DNA from: Phenylobacterium sp. | Lineage (GTDB): Bacteria > Pseudomonadota > Alphaproteobacteria > Caulobacterales > Caulobacteraceae | Reading direction: 5' to 3' | Assembly (NCBI RefSeq): GCF_030693405.1 | Contig: NZ_JAUYAW010000007.1 | Location: forward strand, 24,198-88,197 | DNA length: 64,000 bases | Shown here: piece after piece, positions 20,601 through 29,167 of the stretch | Layout: every line of letters starts with the position of its first letter | How positions within the stretch are numbered: position 1 is the stretch's first letter | Translations under genes and position numbers: made by a program | Notes under the pieces: model-generated | Seen by the model: only the letters and a program-made list of their open reading frames with translations | Told to the model about the DNA's origin: nothing | The model's database searches: none

Positions 20601-21428
20601 ATGAATAGCGTTAACACCAACATCGGGGCGATGGTCGCCCTGCAGAACCTCAACAAGACCAGCGGCCAGCTCGGTGAAGTTCAGAACCGTATCAATACGG
20701 GCCTGAAGGTCGCCAGCGCCAAGGACAACGGCGCCGTTTGGGCCATCGCCCAGAACCAGCGTTCGAACTCCGGCGCCCTGAATGCGGTCAAGGACTCCCT
20801 CCAGCGCTCGATCTCGACGGTGGACGTGGCCCTTTCGGCCGGCGAGAGCATCTCCGACACCCTGCTCCAGATGAAGGAAAAGGCCCTGGCCGCTTCCGAC
20901 ACCACTCTGGACGCCGCCAGCCGCACGGCCCTGAACGATGACTTCAAGGCCCTGCGCGACCAGCTGGCGAAGGTCGTGAACAACGCCGAGTTCAACGGCG
21001 CCAACATGATCAAGGCCACCACCCCGACCACCGTCGCGGCCCTCGCTTCGGCCGATGGCGTGAACAAGATCACTGTGGCGGCCCAGAGCCTTGCGCTCGG
21101 CGGCGCCAACGTGACCGTTTCGGCCACGGCCTCGATCGGCACCCAGACCACGGCCGCGGCCATGATCGCCACGGTCAACACCTCGATCGCCAACGTGTCC
21201 TCGGCCCTGTCCAAGCTCGGCACCGGGTCCAAGGCTCTGTCCTCGCACTTCTCCTTCGTGAGCAAGCTGCAGGACACGATCGACGCCGGCGTGGGCAACC
21301 TCGTCGACGCCGACCTGGCCAAGGAAAGCGCCCGTCTCCAGTCGCTGCAGACCAAGCAGCAGCTGGGCATTCAGGCCCTGTCCATCGCCAACAGCTCCAG
21401 CTCCTCGCTGCTGGGCCTGTTCCGTTAA
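20601..21428 (+). CDS. Flagellin 2
   Basis: A 275-residue flagellin starting [20 protein letters not shown] and ending QALSIANSSSSSLLGLFR. It differs from flagellin 1 mainly near residues 22-28 and at scattered positions, indicating a fairly recent duplication or gene conversion. It has its own sigma-54 promoter and enhancer array, so the two copies can be set to different levels. Filament subunits are secreted by the flagellar type III system after FlbT/FlaF control of translation. Confidence 0.96.
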   Translation: MNSVNTNIGAMVALQNLNKTSGQLGEVQNRINTGLKVASAKDNGAVWAIAQNQRSNSGALNAVKDSLQRSISTVDVALSAGESISDTLLQMKEKALAASDTTLDAASRTALNDDFKALRDQLAKVVNNAEFNGANMIKATTPTTVAALASADGVNKITVAAQSLALGGANVTVSATASIGTQTTAAAMIATVNTSIANVSSALSKLGTGSKALSSHFSFVSKLQDTIDAGVGNLVDADLAKESARLQSLQTKQQLGIQALSIANSSSSSLLGLFR

Positions 21429-21437
21429 TCCGCTTAC

Positions 21438-21468
21438 CAGCCCCGGGCGCCTGGCGTCCGGGGCTGGC
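21438..21468 (+). terminator. Hairpin after flagellin 2
   Basis: CCAGCCCC (21438-21445) pairs with GGGGCTGG (21461-21468). There is no T-run, so it may act as a weak terminator or a 3' stability element before flaG. Confidence 0.45.
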
Positions 21469-21554
21469 CGAGGCCGGCGGGGAGGGCGACCTCTCCGTCG
21501 GCGTCGGTCCTCTAGCAGGGAGGCCGGCGACAGAAAGGTCCCGGTCACGACAGT

Positions 21555-21845
21555 ATGGAAAACAGAGTGGCGGCTGTGGCGGCCACGAACAGAGCCAGCT
21601 TCGAGCGGCCCACGCCCCAGGCGACCAGGACCGCACCGGAAGTCGCTCCGCGACCCGCCCCCAAGTCCGAACAGGCCGATCTCAGATTGATCATCGAGGA
21701 AGACGCCGCCGTCGGCGCCTATGTCTACAAGACCGTTGATCGACACACCGGCGAGGTGATCTCGCAGATCCCCCGGGAAGAGGTCCTCAAGATGCGCGAC
21801 CGGCCTGAGTACGAAGTCGGCGACGTGGTGAGCACCCAGGTCTGA
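21555..21845 (+). CDS. flaG: FlaG family flagellar protein
   Basis: A 96-residue protein. The first 40 residues are Ala/Pro-rich and disordered; residues about 42-90 carry the FlaG domain (DLRLIIEEDAAVGAYVYKT, then HTGEVISQIPREEVLKM). FlaG-domain proteins affect filament length and are often encoded beside flagellin or fliD genes. It sits between flagellins 2 and 3. The exact role in this lineage is not known. Confidence 0.87.
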   Translation: MENRVAAVAATNRASFERPTPQATRTAPEVAPRPAPKSEQADLRLIIEEDAAVGAYVYKTVDRHTGEVISQIPREEVLKMRDRPEYEVGDVVSTQV

Positions 21846-22035
21846 CCCGCAGGTCCGGCGCGCCGGGTCTGAAGAAGATGAGTCGTTTCAACCGTCTCGG
21901 TCCGCCGAGGCGGCCGCAGGCGTTTGCGCGTTAACCATCTAGACACCATGATTCCATAGCTTGCCCTTCGAACAGCAACCCGCGACTCGTCCCATGAGGC
22001 GAGGCGGGCGGCGGACGATGAAGGAGGTCCGGGCC

Positions 22036-22866
22036 ATGGCGATCAGTGTTCACACCAACAAGTCTGCGTTGGTCGCACTGCAGAATCTGAACCGCACGAA
22101 CGACGAGCTGTCGGGAGTTCAGAACCGCATCAGCACCGGCCTCAAGATCGGCAACGCCAAGGATAACGCTTCGGTCTGGTCCATCGCTCAGGGGCAGCGG
22201 GCCGACATCGGCGCTCTCGGCGCGGTGAAGATGAGCCTGAACCGGGCTCAGTCGATTTCCGAGGTCTCCATGGCCGCCGGCGAGTCGGTGTCCGACCTGC
22301 TGGTGCAGTTGAAGGAAAAGGTCGTCGCGGCGATGGACACATCGCTGGACGCGTCCTCGCGCACGGCGCTCAACTCCGACTTCAAGTCGATCCTCCGCCA
22401 GATCACTCAGGTGGTTGAAAACTCGGAGTTTGACGGCGCCAACATCCTGGACGGCTCCGTGGCAGGCTCGATCCGCTTCCTCGCCAACGCCGACGCCAAC
22501 GCCTACATCACGCTCTCGACCCAGAACATGTCTCTGGGCGGGGCCATCATCACCATGGCTGCGACGGCCTCGATCACCACTTCTACGTTGGCGGCGGGCA
22601 TCCTGACACAGCTGGACGCCTCGATCGCCAATGTGAACCAGTCGCTGGGCAGCCTCGGCGCCCAGGCCAAGCAGATCGAGGCGCACAACAAGTTCGTCTC
22701 CAAGCTGACCGACGTGCTGACGTCTGGCGTCGGCAATCTGGTGGACGCCGACCTGGCCAAGGAGAGCGCGCGCCTGCAGGCCCTTCAGGTCCAGCAGCAG
22801 CTGGGCGCCCAGGCCCTGTCCATCGCCAATGAGGCGCCGCAGGTCATCCTGTCGCTCTTCCGCTAA
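22036..22866 (+). CDS. Flagellin 3 (divergent paralogue)
   Basis: A 276-residue flagellin (MAISVHTNKSALVALQNLNR ... NEAPQVILSLFR) clearly more diverged from the other two, with different central residues. It has a near-perfect AAGGAGGT ribosome binding site seven bases before ATG, stronger than those of flagellins 1 and 2. No GG-N10-GC promoter is obvious in 21846-22035, so it may be controlled differently; Caulobacter also mixes major and minor flagellins such as FljJ. A 13-bp terminator hairpin follows. Confidence 0.95.
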   Translation: MAISVHTNKSALVALQNLNRTNDELSGVQNRISTGLKIGNAKDNASVWSIAQGQRADIGALGAVKMSLNRAQSISEVSMAAGESVSDLLVQLKEKVVAAMDTSLDASSRTALNSDFKSILRQITQVVENSEFDGANILDGSVAGSIRFLANADANAYITLSTQNMSLGGAIITMAATASITTSTLAAGILTQLDASIANVNQSLGSLGAQAKQIEAHNKFVSKLTDVLTSGVGNLVDADLAKESARLQALQVQQQLGAQALSIANEAPQVILSLFR

Positions 22867-22899
22867 CACCCATTCAGAGTTCTACACGGGGCGTCGAAA

Positions 22900-22937
22900 T
22901 GAGCCCGGACCACAGGCCTGGTCCGGGCTCACTTCGT
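22900..22937 (+). terminator. Terminator after flagellin 3
   Basis: A perfect 13-bp stem TGAGCCCGGACCA (22900-22912) with TGGTCCGGGCTCA (22919-22931), 6-base loop, then a short CTTCGTCT tail. Confidence 0.75.
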
Positions 22938-23013
22938 CTGTAGGCCTTAACCCCCTGTAAGCTCCGCAGGCCTGATCATAGGCGCGCAGGCGCCTGCCTG
23001 TGAGGGGGACCCC

Positions 23014-25794
23014 TTGATCGGCTTCGATTCCAACCTGCTGGTGAACTACTACCAGTCCAAGCTCACCGGGCTCGGCGGCGCGTCGAGCAGCGGGGGGACT
23101 GGAGTCGCGACCAAGTATGCGCCGACGGCGCCCTGGTCACCCCAGGCGAAGCCCGCCGACACCTCAGCCCTGCTGAAGACGGCTCTTCAGGGCGGCAAGC
23201 TCATCGATGAGGGCGCCGCGAGCCTTGATCTCTCCGGAGCGAGCTCAGACTACAAGAAACTCTTCGCCCTCTATCAGGGGCTGGGAACGCTGACCGCCCT
23301 GGCTGAGCGCGCCAACGCCAAGAACCTGACCAGCTTTGATTCGTCGCGCATCCTCGCAGCCTTCAACAAGGGCATGGCCGAGGTGGCCGGCTATGTGGAC
23401 ACCGCCGCCTTCGAAAAGGTCCGGCTCGGCTTCGCCGAAGTGTCCGACACCTCCCGCGCAGCGATCGGCATCGCCCGGGCCAAGACCGAGTATGTCACCG
23501 CGCCCCTGGTCACGGGCGTCGCCGACAGCGCCGTGCCCGCCTTCGCAGGCGACGTCCGCTTCAACATCGCTGTCCAGCAGATCAATTCGAGCCAGACGGT
23601 CCAGATCGATCTGGCGGAGATGGGCGCCCAGACCCGCACCCTCCCCAATGTGATCAATCACATCAACGCCAAGCTCGAAGCCGCTGGCGTCACGACGCGA
23701 TTCGCCCAGGAGCGGATTCCTGGCGCCGAGCGCTCCTATCAGTCGGGCGGCAAGACCATCAAACTGGCTCCGGCCCCCGATCAGTGGGCCATGAAGATCA
23801 AGACCGACATCACCGAGAAGGTCACCTTCCAGGCGGTGGACACGGCGCCAGCCGTCTATCTGACGCAGAAGGTCGGTGACCCCGATCCGGACGGCAAGCC
23901 CGAAACCAAGGACGGCGTCCTGGTCAATCAGCTCCTCAAGTTCCAGACCGAGGCCGGCGTGGTGCCGGCGCCGTTGCAGCCCACCGGCGAGGCCAACTGG
24001 GTCGAGGGGCGCATCTTCGCCAAACCTCTTGAGGGCGCCATCGAGACCGTCCGCGCCACCCAGGTAGGCAGCGATGGCTCCGTCTATGTGCTGGCCGATA
24101 TCACCGGCCCGGCGGGTGGTCAGGCGATCAAGGGCGCGCGCGACGTCGCCCTGATGAAGTACGATTCCGCCGGCAATCTGCTCTACACCCGCGTTCTGGG
24201 CGCGGCCGACGACGCCAAAGGTCTGGCTCTGGCCGTTTCCGCCGATGGTCAGGTGGCGGTGGCGGGTTCGGTGACCGGCGGACTGAACGGCGCCGTGGAC
24301 GGCCCGCTGAACTCCAGCACCTCGGCGGCCCTGGCCGACAAGAGCGACAGCTTCGTCACGGTGTTCAACGCCAAGGGCGAGGAGCTCTGGACCGCCCGTC
24401 GCGGCGCGCGCATGGAGGACGAGGCCAGCCAGATCACCTTCGGACCCGACGGCAAGGTCTATGTGGCCGGCCGGTCCAAATCGACCATGCCGGGAACTAC
24501 TGCGCTCGGCGGTTGGGACTCCTATGTGGAAGGCTTCAGCGTCAACGCCAAGGGCGAACCCCAGGCCCTGTTCACCCAGAGCTTCGGCACGGCGGCGGAC
24601 GACCGGCCTGCGGGTCTCGTCCTTGATGGAAACGCCCTGGTCACCGCCAGCGTCGAGGATGGCCGCGCCGTGGTGCGCCGTTTCGACATCTCCAGCGGCG
24701 CGCCGGTTCAGACCGCCATGCGCGATCTGGGCGATCTCCAGGGTGGCTCCATCACGGGACTGGCGCTGGACGGGGGCCAACTGGTGATCGCGGGTTCGAC
24801 CCGCAATGCGGCGCTGGACGCCGGGACCGTGACGCGGGCCCATGCGGGGGGCGTCGACGCCTTCGCCGCCCAGATTTCGGCCGACCTCTCGACGACCCCC
24901 GGCGACGCCGTGGCCTATTATGGCGGGGCAGGGGACGACAGGGCCGCCGGCCTCGCCGTCTCCAATGGCCAGGTCTGGATAACCGGTCAGGCGGGCGGAG
25001 CCCTGCCGGACCTCGCGGCCATGGGCAAGGCCGATGGTTTCCTGGCGCGCCTGGATGTGGCCGCTGGCGCAGTGGCCTGGTCTCAACAGTTCACCGGCAA
25101 GGACGGACACGCCGTCCCCGGCTCCATCGCCATCGCCCAGCAGGGCGCCAGCGTCCTCGATCGGCTGGGTCTGCCCACCGGCGAGCTCAGCTTCAGCGGC
25201 TCCTCCAAGCTGACCGCGGTCAGCGCGCTTCGGGCTGGCGACCAGTTCAACATCGCGGTCAATGGCGGCCGGCCAAAGGCCATCTCTATCGCCGTGGATG
25301 AGACGCTTGAGAGCCTGATGCTCAAGATCCGCCGGGCGACCGGCTTTCAGGTCAAGGTGGACACCGCCGTCACCGACGGCGTGCGTCGCCTGCAGATCAA
25401 GCCTCTGAACGACCGCTCGGTGATCGAGCTGACGCCGGCGGCGGCGGGCCAGGACGCCCTGTCGATCCTGGGGCTCAAGGAAGGCGTGATCCGGGCCAGC
25501 AAGATCGAGGATGGCAAGACAGTTGCGGCCGATGGCAAGGCCAACTTCTACGGCCTGGGACTTCACTCGAAGATCAATCTGAGCAGTCCCGAGCAGGTCA
25601 GGCACGCCATCTCCGAGCTGACCCAGGCCCAGGGCGTGATCCGCAAGATCTATACCGACCTGCGCGACGCGGCCACGCCCAAGAGCGTGCTGGCCCAGCG
25701 GCAGGCCGCCAGCACCGGCCAGGCGCCGGCCTATATGACCGCCAGGATCGCCAACTATCAGGCGGCGCTGGATCGGCTTACCGGCGGCGGGTAG
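23014..25794 (+). CDS. flaEY: FlaEY-like large flagellar regulatory/structural protein
   Basis: A 926-residue protein starting at TTG behind GAGGGGG. No signal peptide is seen. Residues about 330-710 are repeated beta-propeller-like units with recurring GSDGSVYVLADI, ADGQVAVAGSVTG and GPDGKVYVAGRS motifs (SBBP-type). Near 720-830 a segment (LRAGDQFNIAVNGGRPKAIS...ETLESLMLKIRRATG) resembles the Flagellin_IN motif of hook-associated proteins. The C terminus is helical. Position beside three flagellins fits the Caulobacter gene annotated as FlaEY. Its molecular role is not established. Confidence 0.65.
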   Translation: MIGFDSNLLVNYYQSKLTGLGGASSSGGTGVATKYAPTAPWSPQAKPADTSALLKTALQGGKLIDEGAASLDLSGASSDYKKLFALYQGLGTLTALAERANAKNLTSFDSSRILAAFNKGMAEVAGYVDTAAFEKVRLGFAEVSDTSRAAIGIARAKTEYVTAPLVTGVADSAVPAFAGDVRFNIAVQQINSSQTVQIDLAEMGAQTRTLPNVINHINAKLEAAGVTTRFAQERIPGAERSYQSGGKTIKLAPAPDQWAMKIKTDITEKVTFQAVDTAPAVYLTQKVGDPDPDGKPETKDGVLVNQLLKFQTEAGVVPAPLQPTGEANWVEGRIFAKPLEGAIETVRATQVGSDGSVYVLADITGPAGGQAIKGARDVALMKYDSAGNLLYTRVLGAADDAKGLALAVSADGQVAVAGSVTGGLNGAVDGPLNSSTSAALADKSDSFVTVFNAKGEELWTARRGARMEDEASQITFGPDGKVYVAGRSKSTMPGTTALGGWDSYVEGFSVNAKGEPQALFTQSFGTAADDRPAGLVLDGNALVTASVEDGRAVVRRFDISSGAPVQTAMRDLGDLQGGSITGLALDGGQLVIAGSTRNAALDAGTVTRAHAGGVDAFAAQISADLSTTPGDAVAYYGGAGDDRAAGLAVSNGQVWITGQAGGALPDLAAMGKADGFLARLDVAAGAVAWSQQFTGKDGHAVPGSIAIAQQGASVLDRLGLPTGELSFSGSSKLTAVSALRAGDQFNIAVNGGRPKAISIAVDETLESLMLKIRRATGFQVKVDTAVTDGVRRLQIKPLNDRSVIELTPAAAGQDALSILGLKEGVIRASKIEDGKTVAADGKANFYGLGLHSKINLSSPEQVRHAISELTQAQGVIRKIYTDLRDAATPKSVLAQRQAASTGQAPAYMTARIANYQAALDRLTGGG

Positions 25795-25939
25795 GGGCCT
25801 TCTTGAAACCTTCGCACGGTCGGTCTAGAGCCGCCCGTGATCGTGCAGGCCGGTCCTGCGCGGGCCAGGATCGCAATTTTATCGGGGCGTTTGGGTCCCC
25901 GATGTGGTCTTTGGCAGGAATCCCCGCGTGCGAGGCCCC

Positions 25940-26632
25940 ATGGACTTCCTGAACGACCGTCGCGTTGTGCTGTCCCTCGTTGGCGGGGCGCTGGCCCTGC
26001 TGGCGGGCATGGGCATCGCCGTAGGCCTGCTGGCGCGCGGCGGTGATGAGCCGGCTGAGGATCCGCCAGCCTCCAAGGCGGGCCTTGTGGTCGAGACCAC
26101 CGAGATGGACGACGGCCGCCTTGATCCCGCCAGACCGCTGCGTTGCTTCGTTGGCGGTCAGTTCGTGGGCGAGGTGACGCTGAGCGAATGCGCACAGCGC
26201 AATGGCGTCGCCACCGGCGCCCTCGATGTCGGGGTCGATGAGACCGGCGCCCTGGCCGCGGCCGATGCAGCGGGCACCGTGCTAACCCCGCTGCCGCCGC
26301 CGGTGGAGACGGTGACGCCCGCCGCTACGGCGCCTCGCGAGGCGGCCGCGCCGTCGGCCACTGAAACCGCCGCTCAGGCCGCCCCGGCCGGCGCCTGCTG
26401 GCGCTATACCGACGCCGAATGGCGTCGCCTGCCTGGCGACCTGACCCTCAACGCCTGCGTCCAGGCCCTGTTCGCCGGGCGCTGCGAATCCCCTGGCGGG
26501 GCCACCTATGGCCGCTGGATGCAGCAGACCCTGCGTCTGGTGCCAGGTCGGGTGGAGGTCTCGGCCGACAACCGGCGCTTCCGCACCCTGGCGGAGCAGG
26601 GCGCGGGCTGCGCTATCGCGCCGATCGGTTGA
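25940..26632 (+). CDS. Membrane-anchored protein of unknown function
   Basis: A 230-residue protein. ATG 25940 (MDFLNDRRVVLSLVGGALAL) has GAGG upstream; a frame from 25904 would add 12 arginine-containing residues. Residues about 9-30 form one transmembrane helix, followed by Ala/Pro/Thr-rich spacer and a C-terminal domain with Cys residues (GACWRYTDAEWRRLPGDLTL, RCESPGGATYG) that may form disulfides in the periplasm. I do not recognise the family. A small lipoprotein gene follows on the same strand. Confidence 0.68.
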   Translation: MDFLNDRRVVLSLVGGALALLAGMGIAVGLLARGGDEPAEDPPASKAGLVVETTEMDDGRLDPARPLRCFVGGQFVGEVTLSECAQRNGVATGALDVGVDETGALAAADAAGTVLTPLPPPVETVTPAATAPREAAAPSATETAAQAAPAGACWRYTDAEWRRLPGDLTLNACVQALFAGRCESPGGATYGRWMQQTLRLVPGRVEVSADNRRFRTLAEQGAGCAIAPIG

Positions 26633-26671
26633 GGCTTCGCCCCGGCGGCGATCTGCGTGTAGGATTTGGTC

Positions 26672-27058
26672 ATGCTGAGAACCGCCATCCTTCTGGGCGC
26701 CTGCGCCCTCGCGCTCGCCGCCTGTCAGAAGCGCACCTACCCCCCTGGAGACCCTGGGGTCTGCTACCAGGTGGTCCGCACGCCTGAAGGCGCGCTCAAG
26801 TACAACAAGATCCCCGGGACCCAGCCAGACCTCGAGCATTGCGCCGCAGCCCTTGAGGCCATCCGGATCCGGTTCCTGCAGATGGGCGGCTCCACCCGGA
26901 CCCTTGTGGGCGCCTATCAGGGGAATTTCATCTTCGTCCAGCGCGAGGGTATCTTCACCTCTCGCGCCTGGGAGCAGAATCGATATCTGGCCCTCGTGCG
27001 CACGGGCGACGGGCGCCTGGCCATCCCGGGCGCCATGCCGCAGCAGCCGGCGCAATGA
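26672..27058 (+). CDS. Small lipoprotein of unknown function
   Basis: A 128-residue protein with lipobox signal MLRTAILLGACALALAAC. The mature part has PGDPGVCYQVVRTPEGALKY and YQGNFIFVQREGIF, conserved-looking but unnamed. ATG 26672 has AGGA seven bases upstream; a TTG at 26666 is the alternative. It follows the previous envelope protein by 39 bases and its stop is followed at once by a LexA-type box for ssb. Confidence 0.72.
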   Translation: MLRTAILLGACALALAACQKRTYPPGDPGVCYQVVRTPEGALKYNKIPGTQPDLEHCAAALEAIRIRFLQMGGSTRTLVGAYQGNFIFVQREGIFTSRAWEQNRYLALVRTGDGRLAIPGAMPQQPAQ

Positions 27059-27073
27059 GAACGTATGTGGAAC
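27059..27073 (-). promoter_or_regulatory. LexA (SOS) box upstream of ssb
   Basis: GAACGTATGTGGAAC is the reverse complement of the alphaproteobacterial LexA operator GTTC-N7-GTTC, an exact match. It is centred about 90 bases before the ssb ATG, and ssb is a common SOS gene in this group. Confidence 0.75.
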
Positions 27074-27157
27074 ATTGGCGTTGATCGCGCCGATCTGCGG
27101 CGCTAGCCTTAGGGCTCGCTGCGGTTTTAATTTTTCGAGAGCTTCAAGGACATCGAC

Positions 27158-27631
27158 ATGGCGGGCAGCGTCAACAAGGTCATTCTGGTCGGCAATCTGG
27201 GCGCTGACCCGGAAATCCGCGCCCTGTCGTCCGGCGACCGGGTGGCCAATCTTCGCATCGCGACCTCGGAAACCTGGCGCGACCGGTCCTCGGGCGAGCG
27301 CAAGGAGCGCACCGAGTGGCACCGGGTGGTGATCTTCAACGAGAACCTGGTGAAGGTGGCCGAGAGCTATCTGCGCAAGGGCTCCAAGGTCTATATCGAG
27401 GGCGCCATCCAGACCCGCAAATGGACCGACCAGAGCGGCGTGGAGAAGTACTCCACCGAGATCGTGCTCCAGAAGTTCCGCGGCGAGCTGACCATGCTCG
27501 ATGGCCGTGGCGGCGATGGCGACGAGGGTGGCGGCTCCGGTGGCGGCTTCTCCTCGAGCGGCCCGCGCAGCCAGCCGTCTGGCCCCCGGGAGGACTTCTC
27601 CGCCGACCTGGACGACGAAATCCCCTTCTGA
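27158..27631 (+). CDS. ssb: Single-stranded DNA-binding protein
   Basis: A 157-residue SSB. An OB-fold spans residues about 3-110, with [30 protein letters not shown] and [19 protein letters not shown] Gly/Ser-rich linker follows, and the acidic tip DLDDEIPF, the docking site for replication and repair partners, is intact. It coats single-stranded DNA during replication and repair. The upstream LexA box suggests SOS induction. It stands alone, followed by a hairpin terminator. Confidence 0.97.
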   Translation: MAGSVNKVILVGNLGADPEIRALSSGDRVANLRIATSETWRDRSSGERKERTEWHRVVIFNENLVKVAESYLRKGSKVYIEGAIQTRKWTDQSGVEKYSTEIVLQKFRGELTMLDGRGGDGDEGGGSGGGFSSSGPRSQPSGPREDFSADLDDEIPF

Positions 27632-27660
27632 TCCTGGCTCTCAGCCAGCAGACGCCAATG

Positions 27661-27694
27661 CGGCCGGTCCCCTACGGGGCCGGCCGTTTCTGTT
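27661..27694 (+). terminator. Terminator after ssb
   Basis: A hairpin formed by CGGCCGG-T-CCCC and GGGGCCGGCCG (about 27661-27687, one bulge) is followed by TTTCTGTT. Confidence 0.7.
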
Positions 27695-27838
27695 GGATGA
27701 CGGCGGGCTGGCCATGGTCAAGCCTACGCAGCCCTACCTAGGGGGAGGGCCCGAATGTCGGAGGCGCTCGCCAGGGCCTATCAACATCCTCAGTAACTTA
27801 CGCCCTGGCGACAGGGCCGCAGCTTGAGGACCGCTTCC

Positions 27839-28528
27839 ATGACCGCCCCGCTCGTTGACCTCTCCATCCATCACGCGCCCAAAGGTGTGTCTGACGCCGT
27901 CGCCCTGGGTTTCACCAAGCTGCTGCGCTTCACCGCCGACACCTTCTTCGCCAAGCGCTATGGCCACCGGGCCGTGGTGCTGGAAACCGTCGCGGCCGTG
28001 CCGGGCATGGTCGGCGCCACCATCAATCACCTGACCTGCCTGCGGCGCATGTGCGACGACAAGGGCTGGATCAAGACGCTGATGGACGAGGCCGAGAATG
28101 AGCGCATGCACCTGATGACCTTCATCGAGGTCGCCAAGCCCACCGCCTTCGAACGGTTCGTCATCGTCGCCGTGCAGTGGGTCTTCTACCTGTTCTTCTT
28201 CGCCCTTTATCTGGTCTCCGCCAAGACCGCCCACCGGGTGGTGGGCTATTTCGAGGAAGAGGCGGTGATCAGCTACACCCACTATCTCGCCGAACTGGAT
28301 GAGGGCCGCTCGCCCAACGTCCCGGCGCCTGAGATCGCCAAGCGCTACTGGAACCTGCCGGCGGACGCGACCTTGCGCGACGTGGTCATGGTGGTCCGCG
28401 CCGACGAGGCCCACCATCGCGACGTCAACCACAGCTTCGCCAATGAGATCGCAGGCCTGCCCACCGGCGAGATCGCGCCTTGCCCGCCGCACGTGGAATT
28501 GCAGCCGACCTGGAAGACCGCAGCCTGA
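27839..28528 (+). CDS. aox: Alternative oxidase (cyanide-insensitive ubiquinol oxidase)
   Basis: A 229-residue di-iron oxidase, the length of other bacterial AOX proteins. It oxidises ubiquinol and reduces oxygen to water without pumping protons. The iron ligands are visible: Glu49 in LETVAAVPG, Glu88 and His91 in ENERMHLM, Glu in [12 protein letters not shown], and Glu190 with His193 in [12 protein letters not shown]. Hydrophobic helices sit at about 105-128. ATG 27839 has GAGGA at 8 bases; a TTG at 27824 is the alternative. It is a single gene, ending at a strong terminator. Confidence 0.94.
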   Translation: MTAPLVDLSIHHAPKGVSDAVALGFTKLLRFTADTFFAKRYGHRAVVLETVAAVPGMVGATINHLTCLRRMCDDKGWIKTLMDEAENERMHLMTFIEVAKPTAFERFVIVAVQWVFYLFFFALYLVSAKTAHRVVGYFEEEAVISYTHYLAELDEGRSPNVPAPEIAKRYWNLPADATLRDVVMVVRADEAHHRDVNHSFANEIAGLPTGEIAPCPPHVELQPTWKTAA

Positions 28529-28562
28529 GCGCAGCGCACCCAAACCGGACCATCAACTATGA

Positions 28563-28600
28563 AAAAAGGGCGGGGCCTCGCGGTCCCGCCCGTCTTTTTT
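28563..28600. terminator. Bidirectional terminator after alternative oxidase
   Basis: An A-run, GGGCGGG, loop, CCCGCCC and a T6 run (28563-28600) make a strong hairpin usable from both sides. Confidence 0.87.
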
Positions 28601-28619
28601 GCGCCGGCTGAAGGTGCGC

Positions 28620-28735
28620 CTAGAGCATTTTCCGATAAGTGTGACGCGGTTATCGGATCAAAAATGCTCTAACTTTATGATTTGGAGCCCGTTTCATTCG
28701 GTCTGATTGAAGCAATCAGACCGGAAAGGGCTCTA
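28620..28735. repeat. RIME-like double palindromic intergenic repeat
   Basis: Two inverted repeats lie head to tail. The first is TAGAGCATTTTCCGAT (28621-28636) with ATCGGATCAAAAATGCTCTA (28652-28671). The second spans 28685-28733, from GAGCCC to GGGCTC, with GGTCTGATTG/CAATCAGACC arms. The AGAGCATTTT/AAAATGCTCT arms are typical of dispersed palindromic elements of alphaproteobacteria such as the rhizobial RIME family. Its right end abuts and includes the TAG stop of the DUF3617 gene. Only one copy is in the window. Confidence 0.7.
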
Positions 28736-29167
28736 GTCTGCGGCGTCCTTCGGGGGACACACGTCGCTGATCCGCCGGGCCTCGGTGCTGGCGCGACCCG
28801 AGACGGGGATGCCAGCGAAGGTGGTGGCGATGTTGGCGGTCAGCTTGAATGTCGTCGGGGTGAAGTTCCCTTCGCCGGACACGGCCACTTGGCGGCCCTT
28901 CTTGCTGACGCAGGTGCCCTTTAGCAGGATCTGGCCGCCCGCGAACGACCGGGTGGGGTAGGTGCAGGTGTAGTGCCGGTTGCTGGGACCCATCATGAAC
29001 TTCTCGACGTCAGCCTTTGTCAGGCAACGCTTTTCCACATCCGTCGTGCGGATCGGAGAGAGCATCCGGTTGGTGCTCTCCCAATAGCCGGGCAGGATGG
29101 TGTCGGCAGCCGCCGCGGGGCCGGCCAGGGCCACTAGGGCCAGTGCGAGGGGCGCAAGGCGTGTCAT
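28733..29167 (-). CDS. DUF3617 family periplasmic protein
   Basis: A 144-residue exported protein with signal peptide ending GPAAAAD. The DUF3617 pattern is seen: ILPGYWESTNRMLSP at the mature start, RCLTKADVEKFM, and three spaced Cys in the mature part (YTCTYPTRSF, LLKGTCVSK, DVCPPKDAAD). Function of the family is unknown. ATG 29167 fits the AGGAC ribosome binding site better (7 bases) than ATG 29173. The TAG stop lies in the end of the RIME-like repeat. Confidence 0.83.
   Translation of the reverse strand: MTRLAPLALALVALAGPAAAADTILPGYWESTNRMLSPIRTTDVEKRCLTKADVEKFMMGPSNRHYTCTYPTRSFAGGQILLKGTCVSKKGRQVAVSGEGNFTPTTFKLTANIATTFAGIPVSGRASTEARRISDVCPPKDAAD

Noticed and set aside
21846..22035. A possible sigma-54 promoter before flagellin 3 (TTGC near 21960).
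   Set aside because: No GG occurs at the required 10-base spacing.
22913..23013. CtrA-type TTAACC half sites upstream of flaEY, and others near 18335 and 21930.
   Set aside because: Single half sites without the TTAA-N7-TTAA pair are too common to support a call.
23245..25605. A 786-residue minus-strand frame opposite flaEY.
   Set aside because: Composition is typical of antisense noise and there is no start signal or family motif.
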